Shown here piece by piece: positions 1-13,097 of a DNA stretch of 64,000 nt; within the stretch, counting starts at the first letter, position 1, and each line of letters starts with the position of its first letter. The position numbers were made by a program, and so were the translations under genes. The DNA comes from Paroedura picta (lineage: Eukaryota > Chordata > Lepidosauria > Squamata > Gekkonidae). A model generated the notes under the pieces. It saw only the letters and a program-made list of their open reading frames with translations. It did no database searches and was not told where the DNA came from. The stretch is from the NCBI RefSeq assembly GCF_049243985.1, contig NC_135373.1, positions 93,305,213-93,369,212 on the forward strand. The letters are read 5' to 3'.

Positions 1-225
1 CCTCCAACCCATTTTTAATTATATGTACTTTACATATACAGAATAGCTGGAACTTTTTAAAGTACGCAGGTTCTCAAAGAGAGGGAACTTTAGAAGTATT
101 GGAATGAAGCTCATAAAAATGTACAGCAATTATGGTGACAACCACTGGAGATCAGGGATATCACGATCTTGTAGGGCTTGAGTAGGAAGCAGATCCAACA
201 GGATGTTTGTTGCCTTTTTCCTCAG

Positions 226-433
226 GAACTTGAAGCATATGTTGATGATACAGATATAGACAGCGAGTTTAAGAGAGATGACTTTTATTACTTTTCCCTG
301 GAAGACAGAGAGAGACAAAAGCGTGAAAGAGAGGAATCCAAGAGAGTGCTACAGGAACTAAAATCTGTGTTGGGATTTAAAGCTTCAGAGGTAGAAAGGC
401 AGAAATGGAAGCAACTCCTATTTAGTGACCATG
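226..433 (+). CDS. VEZT: VEZT penultimate coding exon
   Basis: Acceptor ttcctcag ends at 225 and donor gtaagc starts at 434. The exon starts in phase 0 and ends with one base carried over. It encodes the charged, probably coiled-coil segment from ELEAY to LLFSDH. An open frame runs on into the intron to 486, which is intron read-through and not part of the protein. Confidence 0.94.
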
Positions 434-2301
434 GTAAGCATTATTTTTATTATACTTGGGAAATCCTTTATGTATCCATCTTTTGACAAGTAGCGTTTGT
501 TATGACCAGCTTTGGTCATTTTAGAACACTTGTGGTCTTAAGCTGACATGCTTAACAGTATTTCTCTTCAGCTAAGAGGAAGAGAGAAGATTTTTGTGCC
601 CTAAGGATAGAGAAAAGCTCCTAGGCAAGTTGAACACAAGGGGATTGTGTGTGTATTTCAAATAAGCTTTGCATTTTGTTCTAGAGACAACACAATCTAA
701 TAGCTTATGATTTTTATATCTTCTGACTGTTTTTAAGTGGTATTATTATGAGAATAGATACAGAAAGTTTGGAAAACTGTGGAAATGTTAATAATAATGG
801 AAGATACATGGATAAGAGGACAGGTCATTTTGCTTTAAACTAATTATCATAAATATTGATGTAATGGAAATAAATGCATGTATTTTACAGTTGTGGGAAA
901 TTTAGCAGGTTGGTTATTGTATATAATTTCTTACTTAAAACACTTTAGTGTTGGCTTGAGGCCTGGCATTTTCAATTTCCTGATTTTCGTTCCTCTGCTT
1001 TGTACAATATGTTTTGGAAAATACAAAATTAACAAAGACCAAAGAGGAACAATAAGAACAAAATCCAAACTGCAGATTAATAAGAATTTTATGGATTAAT
1101 ACCATAGCACTTAACCTAGATGTGGGGAAAACACCTCATTGGATACTGCTTGACTGTTGTTATCAGAACTTGGGGGTTACTTTTAGTATTCTTGCATCTA
1201 CGAAGAAAACGGACATATTTGAATAAGCAGCTTTGCTGATAGCAGTAAAGACTCTGCTATTCTTTGTCATTATGTTCTTTCCTTCCTTCCACTGATTCTG
1301 AAATAGATTACAAGACGTTACCCGTGACCTTCTAGGTCATCTTACAAGTTATCTTACAAGTGAAGGAAAAATGTGAAGGGAAGCAGTTCAAATGTGTGGT
1401 CAAATAATAACTAGTTTTATTTTAATTTCCATTTGTAATACTCTTTATCATATTCTTTCTTTATTTATATGCTTTATACATTTAAGAAGCTACATAGGAT
1501 GTTATCTAACATATCCAGCATTCTGTGCAGAAAATACAAAACTTATATACTTTAAATCAGGGGTAGTCACCCTGTGGTCCTCCAGATGGCAGGGGCTCAT
1601 GGGAATTGTAGTCCATTAATATCTGGAGGACCACAGGGTGACTACCCCTGTTTTAAATCATGAAGTTCCTCATGATGTAGTAGGTTATGTTGAATTGTGT
1701 GAATTGTAATTTCATTCTCCCCCCTCCCCCTTTTTTTTAAGCTGCAGTGAAACCCTTGCCTACCGTACAGCTAGAAGAACCGATGGATATTTTGGTATTG
1801 CTTAAAAATTCAGACTCTGGCAAGCCAGACTACAACATAAAAGAGGATAGTGTAGAAGACACAGTCTCCAATCCAAAATCACATGTCACTGATGCTGAGG
1901 AAGGTAGGACGGAATACTTATCTGATGGGCCAGGAGTGAGTAAAGAAGGCATTACTGCTAACGGTGACTCACCAGTATTTGAAAAAAGAACATGTTACCA
2001 GTGCAATGGAGAGGGAGAAGAATCCGAGCCATCTGGTGTGGATGGAGCGAATGTGCTGCAACCACCTGAGACAGAGATATTAAAGTCCTCCATGAAACAA
2101 AGGTTGGCACAGCTCCATATATCAACAAATTTCAATTTCACATCAGGTCTAGCAGCACAGGTTGCTGCCCGTTCACTTACATTTACAACCATGCAAGAAC
2201 AGACATTTGGAGATGAGGAGGAGGAGGAAATACAGGAGAGCAAAGACTTTGTAAAACAAGAAAAAAGTGAAGTACAGTATGTTGACAATGAAGGTTTATA
2301 G
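226..2301 (+). CDS. VEZT: Vezatin, C-terminal part (last two coding exons)
   Basis: Vezatin is a transmembrane adherens-junction protein that links the cadherin-catenin complex to myosin VIIA. Only its cytoplasmic C-terminal end lies here; the membrane segments are upstream of the window. Two exons (226-433 and 1742-2301) join in frame. The first reads ELEAYVDD, then a charged stretch with ERQKRE and [14 protein letters not shown], ending LLFSDH. The second has a variable acidic middle and the conserved tail motifs [19 protein letters not shown] and [15 protein letters not shown]. These match the vertebrate vezatin C-terminus as I know it. The stop is TAG at 2299-2301. The gene runs toward METAP2, as in human. 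Identification is confident; the exact acceptor of the last exon is ambiguous by 6 nt. Confidence 0.95.
434..1557 (+). other. VEZT intron
   Basis: Intron between the two VEZT exons (434-1741). It is AT-rich, and apart from the palindromic MITE at 1558-1650 I see no gene or recognisable repeat in it. Confidence 0.7.
1558..1650. mobile_element. Palindromic hAT-type MITE (93 bp)
   Basis: The two 30-bp arms (1558-1587 and 1621-1650) are perfect reverse complements and start CAGGGGTAGTCA. The flanks ctttaaat (1550-1557) and ttttaaat (1651-1658) match at 7 of 8 bases, the 8-bp target duplication expected of hAT elements. There is no coding capacity, so it was mobilised in trans. It lies 84 bp before the last VEZT exon. 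The loop carries, on the minus strand, ACTACAATTCCCATGAG, a sequence common in squamate repeats of this kind. Confidence 0.85.
1742..2301 (+). CDS. VEZT: VEZT last coding exon
   Basis: A C/T-rich tract ends in taag at 1741, giving an exon that reads A-A-V-K-P-L-P after the shared split codon. A second acceptor, ctgcag ending at 1747, lies 6 nt downstream, keeps the frame and would drop the two alanines. I chose 1742 because human vezatin reads DHAVLK at this point. The exon ends with the acidic tail and TAG. Confidence 0.88.
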
Positions 2302-4756
2302 ATTGTACCTGAACCTTGCCTGTTTGAATATTACTGAAGGCTAATGAGATAACTAAAGCAGCACATGCAGAGAGATTCATAATTTGAAAATACTGAATAG
2401 CAAAGATGAGCTACTATTTGTGCTTTTTAAAATTGTGATATCAATTTGACTTTACTAGTCTTTAGTAATATCTACACATGCAAGTATAAACCAAGCTCAA
2501 GGTATGTAGTATGGTTCTTACATGTGTCATGGGTGACTATGTGGAATTTCTTTTAATTATTTATTTATATAACAAAGTTTTTCTTCCTAACTGGAAGAGC
2601 AAATCGTCTTTGTCATTTCCCAAGTACTGACTTTAATAGGAATAGGAAATGTAAAACTTCTTGAAGCTGTTCTTTTACAAGACTATAAATGATATCATGT
2701 ATGTCGCCCTATCAGCTTAACTTTGTCTGTAATTTGTTCGGTATCAATAATAGGGGCTTTTGTTGTTCATGCTGGTTCAGTAGTTTGACAGCCTAAAAAA
2801 AGGAATGTTTTTACATTTTTAAAAAGGAAAGCCACAGAAGGTATGTCTTGGAATGCCAGTCTACACTAATATAGGGTTTGCTAGCAAAGGGTTACAAAGA
2901 ATATCAATCAGATCCGCCCTCTGGTATTTGTTTCTATTAATGTCCTACAGTGGATGAAAAAAATATTTTGCTTCTTCAGGACAAAGTCACTGGTACTTAG
3001 TGACCTTTCAGTTTCAGTTTTTACTTAATTTTTTTATTGGGTAACTCATATTCTTGTTCTGTTGTTTAATTTTTAGTCTGGTCTAGTTTTCCCACCTCTT
3101 GATCTCTCCCTCCATCATTAAAGAACAATTGCTTCAGTTGACTCTTCTGGGAGCTGGTGCCACACAAGATGCAGCATTACTTGCTGCAGCATGTGAAATG
3201 TACATTTACATTAAGCATTTATTTATTTTAAATATTTATACCTTGGTCTCAACCAAACCTCTTTTGAGGATGGTTTACAAAGAAATTCCAAAATACAAAA
3301 TTTGACTGCAGTTGTCTTCAGTGTGTGCCCTGTGGGCTATGGATTCAAGTCAACCTTTTCCTATTCTAAAGGAGGTTTCAGGAAACCTAGCAAATACTTT
3401 AAGGGAAACAATCAGCTCTGTGGTAAGAGGTACCAGAAGTCAAATGGAAAAATAAACAGACATGAAATTCACAGTGACCTGAAGACTGGACTTTCTCAGG
3501 AATTAACATTTATTTTGTTAGATATATTTTCTGAAAATGTGGCAGCCCTAGCTGATTTATTAAGGCCATTTGAGACATTTGTAAATCCAGCTTACCTGAA
3601 AGCATGTGAGAATCATGGAAAAGTGAACCAACATTATATTAAGGAGGAATGTTCTTTTACTATGAAGATGGCAAACTTTCATACTTCAGCTTACTGTACT
3701 AGTAATGTGTGTATCATAATTTGATGCATTAATGTTGATGTATTTGGGGTTAGTCATGATTAAGACAAATCTTGCACTCGATATCTCGATAGGGGTAACT
3801 TATTTAATCCAATACATATGGACATAAGAGGGAAAAGGCACTTTTAAAATAGCAGTTCTGAAGAAAGGAAAAAACAGCACAAGGATTACTGAGAGTTCAG
3901 ATTTGTGTCCTGGCAGCCAGTCTGTGCCTAGCAGTTGCTTGATGGTTACCACTGCCTCTATTCAAATAGGGCCAGCACCAGAGCGGCACCTTTGATAGGG
4001 TACAACTAGTAAACAGTATGCTTCAGTACAATAGCAGCCTAGCCATATGTCTAATTATTTTCTTTTATTTTAAAATTGGCAGGGAAACATTGCCAGAATC
4101 TTGATGGAAATATTTCTGCTGAATGATGTGTTCCTGTTTGCTAACACAATAACAAGAGCTATAGCCTAAAGCTGAAGGTTGTATAAAATGGAGATAGCTT
4201 TCCATTTTAAAATAGCTTTCACTAGAGCAATAATCTCAATAATAAGCAATGTCAGCAACTACTAAGCTCTCCAGTGATATTAACGTAAATACATTAAATG
4301 AGCTCATGACAAATTGTGCTTGGTCCTCTTTAAGCCAGTTCGCATATTGGAACTGCCTGTCTACCACCATCCCCAGGGCCCTGCAGTTTCATGGTAAACC
4401 TCATCTATTCTAGCATTTCTTGCAAGAATCCCAGGATGCACTAGCTGATCTACTCAAAATGTATTAACTGTATTATTAATGTTCATTTTAAAAATTGGAT
4501 TTCTGAGCAGGCAGCCATCTATGTCTCACCCACATTTGGTATAAGGAACTTTGCGGCTTTTCCCTGAAGTTAAGCATAGGTCAGAAGAGCTGTTGGCCGT
4601 GATTAAGCTGTTTTGATATCTAATACTTACAGAATTCTTGAATATATTGAAAGATCCTTTGCCCTATCGAGTGAATTTTGTGGGTTTCATTCTGAGCTAA
4701 AAGTAACCCTCTGAAATATATTTGTAGAAGTAAACTAGGAAAACGTCTTGAATAAA
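2302..4756 (+). other. VEZT: Probable VEZT 3' UTR, with poly(A) signal candidates
   Basis: AT-rich non-coding sequence after the VEZT stop. AATAAA occurs at 3451-3456 and 4751-4756, and either could end the transcript. The open frame at 3302-3724 has no recognisable domain and no ATG-based start, so I do not call it a gene. Where the transcript ends cannot be decided without RNA data. Confidence 0.45.
3208..3300 (-). repeat. LINE 3' end fragment (CR1/L2-like)
   Basis: The run catttatttattttaaat, followed by a degraded version of the ttataccgccc...ctcagggcggtttaca pattern, is the reverse complement of the 3' end shared by CR1/L2-type LINEs of squamates. It is old and short. Confidence 0.5.
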
Positions 4757-6100
4757 GCATCAAACTTTGTGAATTAAATAATGGGAGAAGTGAAAAATGT
4801 TAAATTGGAATTGAAAAACATTTCTCAGATCTTGGAGCCATCAGTCCTTGTATGTGTGAAAGATATGTTTATCGATCTCTCAGGAGGCTTTAGCTGACTT
4901 TTCAAAGGAAGCATGTAATGATAATTTTTAATAAGCTGCTTTGTCAAAACATGTCAATTATCTCTGACCCTTTTTTAATGCAGTATTTATTCAGATCCAG
5001 TAGCTAGCACAAAGAATGAACATGTACATTTGATGAAGTGATAGTCAAAATGCCAAATAGTTCCAGTATCTTTGCCATTTGATTTTGATTTTTAAGAAGT
5101 CCCATTACTCAATAGCTGCCTTATAGTTCCAGCACACTTTGTTAAGGAACCAAACTTGGGAATTGATCTTTTAAAAGTTGTAGAATATGCACGTTACTCA
5201 GGTTTATTAACTTTTATGTTTAATACGCACACACATTCCCCCTCCCCTTATTCCTCCCTTGCTCATATTCTAGCAAAATTTCCCACACATTCATGCATGA
5301 AACAGGTTAGGGAAACAAAGGAAAAGGAGGCAGTCAAATTTCTTGCTGGGAAAGAAAAGTCTTCATCTCCTGTGCATAACATTCAGACATGAAAAAGATA
5401 CTTTAGAGTTCTTAAGTTTAAGTGTTAACTGTCTTTGCAATGCTCAAGTGCAGCAACCTGCGTTTCAAGCTAGAATGCAGTGTTTAGTAGTATTTGTTGG
5501 TCCAGCATACCAAATAAGAACCTTTGAACCTTTGTTGAATTATATGAATCCACTCCATCTCGCCATGAGCGTCATTGACTTCAGAAAAAAGGGTTTCATT
5601 AACACAAATCAGCTTCCTAACTTTTAATATTGCTTTCTTGTTTATGTTATTTTCAAGTATTTTTCCCACTTGCAACAGAAGATGAAGAAATCTGAGGCAA
5701 GCAGTGAAAAGCTGTTGGGTACAAAGGCCTTTTCATTTTCTTACATGGGCAAATGAGGTTGAGAGGCTCCCAGCCTGGGCCAAAAATCCACACGTGCTAT
5801 GTATTCTGCAACATTTCAAAGGAGCTTTTTGATGTCAGGTTTTAGTTCTTGTACACAGAACCCTTTAGGTCAAAGCTATCTTCAGATATGTAGTAATTCT
5901 ATCTCCTTGAACAAATGTGCTTCATACTCTGATGGCAGCTGCCCTACAGGTCACCAATCAAGGAGGCCTCACCACCCAGTAAAACAAAGCAATTTATTCT
6001 GCACTGCATCTGTAGTGACAGTTCATTCTTATCCAAATACTTCCAAGCAATGGGGAAAAAAATGTCATACATCTCCCAACTTATATATTCCAACTGTTTG
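4757..6100. other. Intergenic, nothing recognised
   Basis: AT-rich sequence with only short chance open frames. I see no exon-like splice pairs, RNA gene or identifiable repeat. Confidence 0.6.
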
Positions 6101-6104
6101 ATGG

Positions 6105-6238
6105 TCAGTTCTTAGTCTGAAGAAGAGTGCTTGCACTCTAAAGCTCATGCCTTGAATCAATCTTTGTTGGTCTTAAAGGTGCTACTGGACTCTGATTTTA
6201 TTGTGCTACTTCAGACCAACACGGCTACTCATTTGAAT
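6105..6238 (+). repeat. Dispersed repeat family A, single copy
   Basis: Holds the family core AGTCTGAAGAAGAGTGC, then GCACTC, AAAGCTCATGCC, TGTTGGTCTTAAAGGTGC and the 3' end ACACGGCTACTCATTTGAAT. Other copies lie at 43,553, 36,823, 23,731 and, as a head-to-head pair, at 60,265. No coding capacity. I do not know its class; a Penelope-like or SINE-like origin is possible. Confidence 0.75.
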
Positions 6239-7392
6239 CTCTCCCAACCATTGATCATCATTGGTCAGCAGTTAGCTGACCCTATGCTACTGCTCCATGC
6301 CTGGGACTGACTGTTTAGCAGGTTAGAGCAAGTGCTAAAACAGCCCCACCCCCACAATGGTTCACTAAGGTTCCTTGTAAGAAGAGTTCTTCCATCATTC
6401 TAGTGGGCTGGGAGCCCTGGAAGCATAAGATACATAAATATGCAAGAGGATCAGCAGAACTAATATCAATCTTTATTTTATGGTTGCTTAGACCAAAATT
6501 CACTTATAAATGATGGCAGCTTATAGTAATGAAAAGTAGTACAGGAGGTTAGAAATCTGCCATTAGTAAAACAATATTAAAACTTTAAAACATTAAAAGT
6601 CAATATTTAGAATGAACATTAAATACCTTAACTATACTACAATATTCAAGTTGGATTAAATGGGTGCTTTCTGCTCTACATAAATACTATGCAGAAGCAG
6701 GATTATTAGAATCGGAGTACTGACAAATGCTCAAAGGATTTCACTTGGATTATCTTGGTAAATTTTACAGCAGCCCTGTACAGAAGGTTAGTATGGTAAC
6801 TATACCTGGGAACTACAAGACAGTTTTGCTGGTCTAAAACCTGGGGATACATTTAACCTGATTACTTCATATATGCTAAACAATACAAATTAATATAGCA
6901 GTATTTTTTATAATTTACCTAAGCTTCATCAAATTCATGCTTCTGTTGAAGTCACTGCAACAGTCAATCTGAATGAATGCCCCATAAGGCACATTAAAAC
7001 ATATTTTGTAAAGGTTTTTTGTTTGTTTGTTCTCCAGAATACAGCTTTCAACTAAATGTTGTTTTATACTATACTGTCCTTATATTCTTTCATTTCAGCT
7101 TGAATCACTCTTAAATCTAATAGTTCACTGCTTGATAACCAGTTTTTGCTTACATCTGTTCCTCCTCTTTTTGCAATCAGTGTCCATACTACCTAGAAGA
7201 CCTGTGTTTCTCTGTTATGGAACTAGATATTTTTAGTCCACTTCACTGTAAAATGGGAGGAGGCAAATAGATCTGCTTTATCAGCCCTGCAGGTTTGGTC
7301 CATAAACACAGATACTTGTGTATAACTTTACTTTCCTGTGAAGATCAATTTCTTGTTACATTATTTTGGCAGTCGTTAGTTTCTGCAGTATA
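6239..7392. other. Intergenic, nothing recognised
   Basis: AT-rich sequence without recognisable gene, RNA or clear repeat. Confidence 0.6.
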
Positions 7393-7716
7393 CAGTAGCG
7401 ATCCCCAACCTGTGGGCTGCAGACCACATGTGGTCCTTCGACTAATTGGAGGTGGGCCCCGAAGGACGCCTTCTCCCCCCCCCCCCGGCCCTTTACTTCA
7501 TCCCCCCAGCCTTTTACAACACACTTCATTGTTGTGGTGTGTCTGTATCTTATTTTGAAGGGATGTTTAAACATTACCATAGCGATCAGGGAGCGCTAGG
7601 GCAGTGGTTAAGAGTAGAGGAGTAAACTACCCCCCCTCCACCGGGCCTCAGTAAAAGGTGTTAAGTGGTGCCCGGCATTGAGTGGTCCCCGGTGATAAAA
7701 AGGTTGGGGACTACTG
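7393..7716. mobile_element. Non-autonomous hAT-like transposon (324 bp)
   Basis: Ends are CAGTAGCGATCCCCAACC on the left and GGTTGGGGACTACTG on the right, inverted repeats of each other apart from a 3-base insertion. The sequence GTATACAG occurs at both borders, so the exact target duplication is blurred. The interior is GC-rich with a C-run at 7471-7485 and codes for nothing. Confidence 0.75.
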
Positions 7717-7724
7717 GTATACAG

Positions 7725-10700
7725 TACTGGCTTACTATAGCAAGCATTTTACTAAAGAACACTGGTTACTCCTGTCCATATGCCTCAAGTAATATGTATT
7801 TCCCCCTCAAGCAGTAGTTCCCTGAGACACCTTTAGTGATTCACATTAAGATCTTAATGACTCTGCAGCAATCAAACAAGGGAGCCTGTTAGTAATGCCT
7901 CTGCCAAGAGATTAATTTGTCACCTTAAAGGAATAGCTCCAAGTTTAATTGAAGAGGAGTGAGCATCAGCTAAGGAAGCTGAAGGAGAATAGGGGTAATG
8001 TGGAAAGAAAGGTATATAAAGAATGGTTTTGCCTCAGGTGGCTTATGGAGAAGTTATGCCCCAGACACCTGTTGAGTTTTGGAATATTCAAAAGAGTCTG
8101 GGATAGATACTTCCTTCTGAATTCAGTATTGCAGGCTCTGTACAGACGGATCTTTTATGCAGAACAAAGACCAGCGCCCCACAGTATCATCCTAAAGTCT
8201 CTGAAAATTTGTCATGAATACAGCTTCACTTTGATCGCTGCAGGAAGACAGTTCTCTGTCTCTTGAAGTTTTACTGTGAACATTGAAATCCTGCTTAGGA
8301 GACATTCTTACCTGTATGTGACTCTCGGGCAATCTCAACCTCAGCTACTATTGATGCTGATACCCAGGAATGGAGTCCAGAGTCTAGCTATGTCAACACC
8401 GATGGTGTTGGAAGCAGAATGGTTTATTTTAACTGGTAATCAGGGAATAGATATTTGTCATCAAAAACAAATCACTGGAGCATTTTAATTAAATCTGTTT
8501 GCTTGATTTGCTGTTGGTAAGTTTGTTGATTTTTGCAGGTAAGTTTGAATGTCTGATATATTCTCACAGTTCTTACAAATACAAATATTCTTTGACTGAG
8601 GCATTATATTATCAGTCTTTCCTATGTAAGGAATCACGTCTCCTGTATTAACAAGAATGTACTCATACACATGAAGATTTGAGATTGTGATTTTTGAGCT
8701 GGTAACTTCTTGTGTAATAAAACTTCTTTCCCATTTCTGAATCTCTCTATTCTTTGGATGCTTGACTTATTAAACTCTGTACTTTTATACTTTCTGAATT
8801 TCTCCTCCTCCTCATTAAAACCTATATTTACCCAGTCTTTCTGCTGTGGTTATACCGATTTTTGAGCATTATATTGATTTACTCCTCATCTGTTTACTCC
8901 AGAGTATTTTATTTGTAACCAGTATCTGGCTCAATATGCTAGTGTATGTAGGTTCAAATCTTGATACCATGCTGGAGTTCGCATTGAACAAATAGGGATA
9001 AAGCTAAGCTTTTAACTAGCAAAGTATGACTATGAAAGGTGATCAAATTGTATGGGACCACCAATTTGCTTTCTCATGGGAATATGTTCTAAGTTCCTGT
9101 TTATTTCAAATGTTTTCGAACAGATAATTAAGGGCAGTCTTTGACAAAAGCACAGAGCAGGTTTTACATGAATTTAGTGCCTTAACACCAGCATTCAGGG
9201 CTAATTATTTAAATATTAATGGGCAAGACAGAAAACATTAAGACCTTGAGAATGGGAGGTTTGTAAAGATTTTCTAAATCTAAATGTCTAAATGACAAGC
9301 AATACTACAATGGCATTTCTAACGGAAAGATCCCTAATGGTTATGTTTTCTACTAAGGCAGTGTATTTCCACAGGTGGTTTGATATACAGATGGATCTCC
9401 TTCATTCATATAAGAAAAAGCCTCAGCCATTCTCAGGTTTGTGTTTTTTCCCTTCACACGGGTGCAATTCAGATATTTAAGACCTTGTTTGTCATACATT
9501 TGATTCTGGCAGACCAGAACTGCAGTTGGTTCTTGTGCCAATAAACCATACTTTTAAACCATGGATAAATGGCTTGAATGATGATGAACTCGGGTTGTCC
9601 TGGTGTCAGGGAATATTCAATAACTAAGCAGTGGTGGGAAGGGCAGAGGTGTCATGCATGTGTGCCAGGTTTCAGAGGTTTGTTCTCATAACAGACTAAC
9701 CATGGTCTATTCATCATGTCTGAATTGAGTTATAGAGGCTGCTTGTAAAGAAGAGTAAATAAAAAGGCTGCATCTCTGGCTCCTTAGAGCTCAGTGGTTT
9801 CTGTACCCATTTGAAATTCTTTTCATTTTTGTAATGGAGACCCTAATTTCATAGAAGTCTTCTCCCAGTTATGCAATTTTATTTTCTCCTTTAGGATTTC
9901 CCCTACAGGACTGATCAGATACTAGTATTTGGTAGAAATTGCCTCTTGTAACCCAGCTCCAACCAATTCATACAGCTGAAGGCTCTCTGTAGGAGATATG
10001 TGATCTGGGTCCTATGGCACTTTTTAAAGCCTGTGACTTGGAGAAAGGGGAGGAATTTGATTTGAAGGGATGTAATCCATGATTTCAACCCTAGAACTGG
10101 CAGCTGCATCTCTGGTGAAATTCACACTTACTGTAAGGTCCTAATGTCTCTCATTTGTCCACCCCATTTCTTTTGATCAGGTATGCATTGGAAGTTCAAT
10201 GCTCAGAACTTCCCAGGCACATGTGGGCCAAGTTCAGTTCAAGATTGCTGCACATGGAATAGGCTTCAGTCTCCCTTATGCTGGTTTCCAACATGAAACA
10301 GTGAAAGGGAACTAATATTTGCCCTGTTAGATAAAGTTACTGAACAAATGGGCTACATATAAATTTCCTCAATGAGATATATAGTAGCTCCCCAAGGTTG
10401 TTTCTAGTTGTAAAAATAGAAGAGAAGCTTACGATTTTTCTTCCCATGTTCTGTGGTCTCAAAGTAAGATGGGTCTACATATGCCTGGGAATAAAGTTCC
10501 AAGCACAGAAATCCCAGAGCACATACTGTCAAAAGGAAAGATAGAAGCACTGTATTGTACAAATTAGCACTATTAGATGGGTAGCTGTATGTGTCTCCCC
10601 ACCACAACTAGCTGTGGGAGGGTGATTGTGATAAGGCATATGATTTCCCTTTCACCCACATGGCTCCTGTTATAATCACAGAAAAGCCCATTCACTGTGT

Positions 10701-12440
10701 GTGCACAGCAATGCTTTACATAGCAAATGCTTAGATTCTAGAATACATACAAGTGTCTAGAAACCTTAATCCAATCAACATACAAGGTGAAGCAGCCCTA
10801 AGTGAAAGGGACTGAAAAGGATTTCCTCCTTTTCTCTAATATGTCTGTGATATGATCAACTGATTTCTTTCCAAAGCTTAGCCTTGAGCTGCCTGTTGGT
10901 ATAAGTGTTAACAAAGTGATTCATTTGAAGATGGCATAACATGGCCACAAGAGACTATTTCCAGTTTCTTCTGCATTTTCACTATGCTGAAAGGGGCAAG
11001 GTTGTCCCAGAAAATATGTTAAGAAACTTGTTAACCTAATCACAGGGTATGTGTTATATTTTTTCTCTTAATAAAATACTTCAAAGATGAGGCAAAAAAG
11101 TTAAAATTTCAATATGCTAGCAGAAAAATTTCAATATACTTGCAGAGCAACGCACAGAAGAGCCTAGAAAAATAGCCTTGACCTTACAAAGGCTTTATAA
11201 AATAAATATACCTACAAGATAGTGCAGGCAGGCTGTTGAGTGGGAAGGAGAGAGAGTAGAAGGAAAATTGGAGAGGCTGTAGGGCTTTTAGGGGAGGAAC
11301 AGAGGAAACGGGAGGGAAAATTGAGATGGCTCTGCCAAGTCCTGCAGGTCCTCCAGCCTGAATCTATAATCAGTGAGTAAATTGTATCTATTGTAGTTAC
11401 TCCTGGTTAGCTCAATTTAGTTTTGAAGGTCTTTATCTGATCTGCTTTATCCATTGGAAATGTAGTTGGCAAAGAGCAACTTTCCACCAGTGTATATCTG
11501 CCAGAACAGATACCAAACTGTGATGTATATGGAGAGGAAAAGCCACCTTAAATTGATGGGGGGGGGGGGAATCTTAGGTTACTGGCAGAAATTATAACCA
11601 ATAGACATATTATTCTCAAGATTTACAGATGCCTATAACTTAATTTTGGCTGGTTGCCATATTGTCAATTTTAAATGGGTCAGAAGGCAATACCAAAAGC
11701 ATACAATACCTTTGCATAGAGACAGCACAACTCACTCCCAGGATGGAATTACAAGATAACTCTGCTTTACTCAATAGTGGTCACTTCTGCACGGCTTCCC
11801 CACCCCCAAAAGACAAGCAGCTTGCTCCCATGTGCTTTGAGTGCCCTTGTGCAGAAGGAGCCAGAGGGCCTACTTTTCACCTTCCTGGGCTCTGATGGCA
11901 GTGTGACTAGACTGGTTGTTTGAAACAGCCATTTGGCAGGAGGCATCATGGGAGGGGTGAAGGGACGGGAATCGCTAGCTCCTGGCATTTCCTCTCAACT
12001 TGCCCAGCTCCAAAGGGCTGAAGAATATGCATAGAATTGGAAAGTATCTTTGGTTTAACTGCATATGAAATACTTCAATTATGGTCTCATGCTAGAAACA
12101 TTATTTTCATCCAATCCTAATATGATTTTTTATAGTTAATATGTACTGAATAACTGGTATAGAGGTTGAACAAATAGAACTGATTGTTATTGGAACACAA
12201 TACATTACAAAAATTATTTGTTCAGCTCTGTAGAATAAATGCATTTCCAATTTGGCTTGAACTGGGAACAGACTAACTCCCAAGATACTTAAAATAACTA
12301 AAACATGGCTGAAGAAGTGGCTGCAGTGGTTCAAAATGGAAGGTTTCATTGTATAGTTGTCTAAATATAGATGAATCAGGCACCCTCTGCTGGGTGAATT
12401 TAGAATTTACAGGTCCTTATTATTGCAGTACAAGGATCAG
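7725..12440. other. Intergenic, largely unassigned
   Basis: About 4.7 kb of AT-rich DNA in which I recognise no gene. The only clear structure is a two-unit tandem duplication of about 22 bp at 11,103-11,145 (unit containing TTTCAATAT and TGCAG) and a G-run at 11,561-11,569. Old, unrecognisable repeats are likely. Confidence 0.55.
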
Positions 12441-12449
12441 TCGGGGCTG

Positions 12450-12752
12450 CTTATTATTGCAACCCCGACTGCTCCTTAGAAGGCCAGATCCTTAATATGA
12501 AACTCAAATACTTTGGCCACCTCATGAGAAGGAAGGACTCCCTGGAGAAAAGCCTAATGCTGGGAGTGATTGAGGGCAAAAGAAGAAGGGGACGACAGAG
12601 AATGAGGTGGCTGGATGGAGTCACTGAAGGAGATAGTGCAAACTTAAATGGACTCCGGGGAATGGTAGAGGACAGGAAGGCCTGGAGGATCATTGTCCAT
12701 GGGGTCGCGATGGGTCAGACACGACTTCGCACCTAACAACAACAACAACATT
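12450..12752 (+). mobile_element. RTE-BovB LINE, 3' end fragment
   Basis: The + frame reads KLKYFGHLMRRKDSLEKS, GKRRRGRQRMRWLDGVTE, then KAWRIIVHGVAMGQTRLRT, the C-terminus of the BovB reverse-transcriptase protein. It ends with the BovB 3' tail (GGGTCAGACACGACTTCGCA) and an (AAC)n run. The copy is heavily 5'-truncated, as is normal for LINEs. BovB is abundant in squamates and spreads horizontally. A second copy lies at 18,863 on the other strand. Confidence 0.9.
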
Positions 12753-13097
12753 GTGAAGCCCCTTGGTACAGCTGCATTTGTTCCAATTCCTTTTAAGTTT
12801 TACACTGGAAATGTGTACCTATCACACAAATTAAATCAAGGAACAGAATTCCACTTGTTGCCTGCAGCTTCCAGCAGAAACCACTGCAATATATTTGTAG
12901 CCTTCCTGGACAACAATGTTTTTCTTGGATGGTAGTGCTGTCCTGACAACATCCCCTCAGCAAAACATACTAGAGTATGTAACAGGGACAGAGGCCCTGA
13001 AACAAGCCTAGATACCTACTTTGTCCTCATAATACCAGCAGCAATAGCATAAGGCCTAAGAACAAACTAGTATTACAAAGACTAGTTCCTATTTTAG

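Noticed and set aside
3302-3724. 140-codon open frame downstream of VEZT
   Set aside because: It begins at a non-ATG codon, shows no domain I recognise, and lies in probable 3' UTR with no splice or promoter context.
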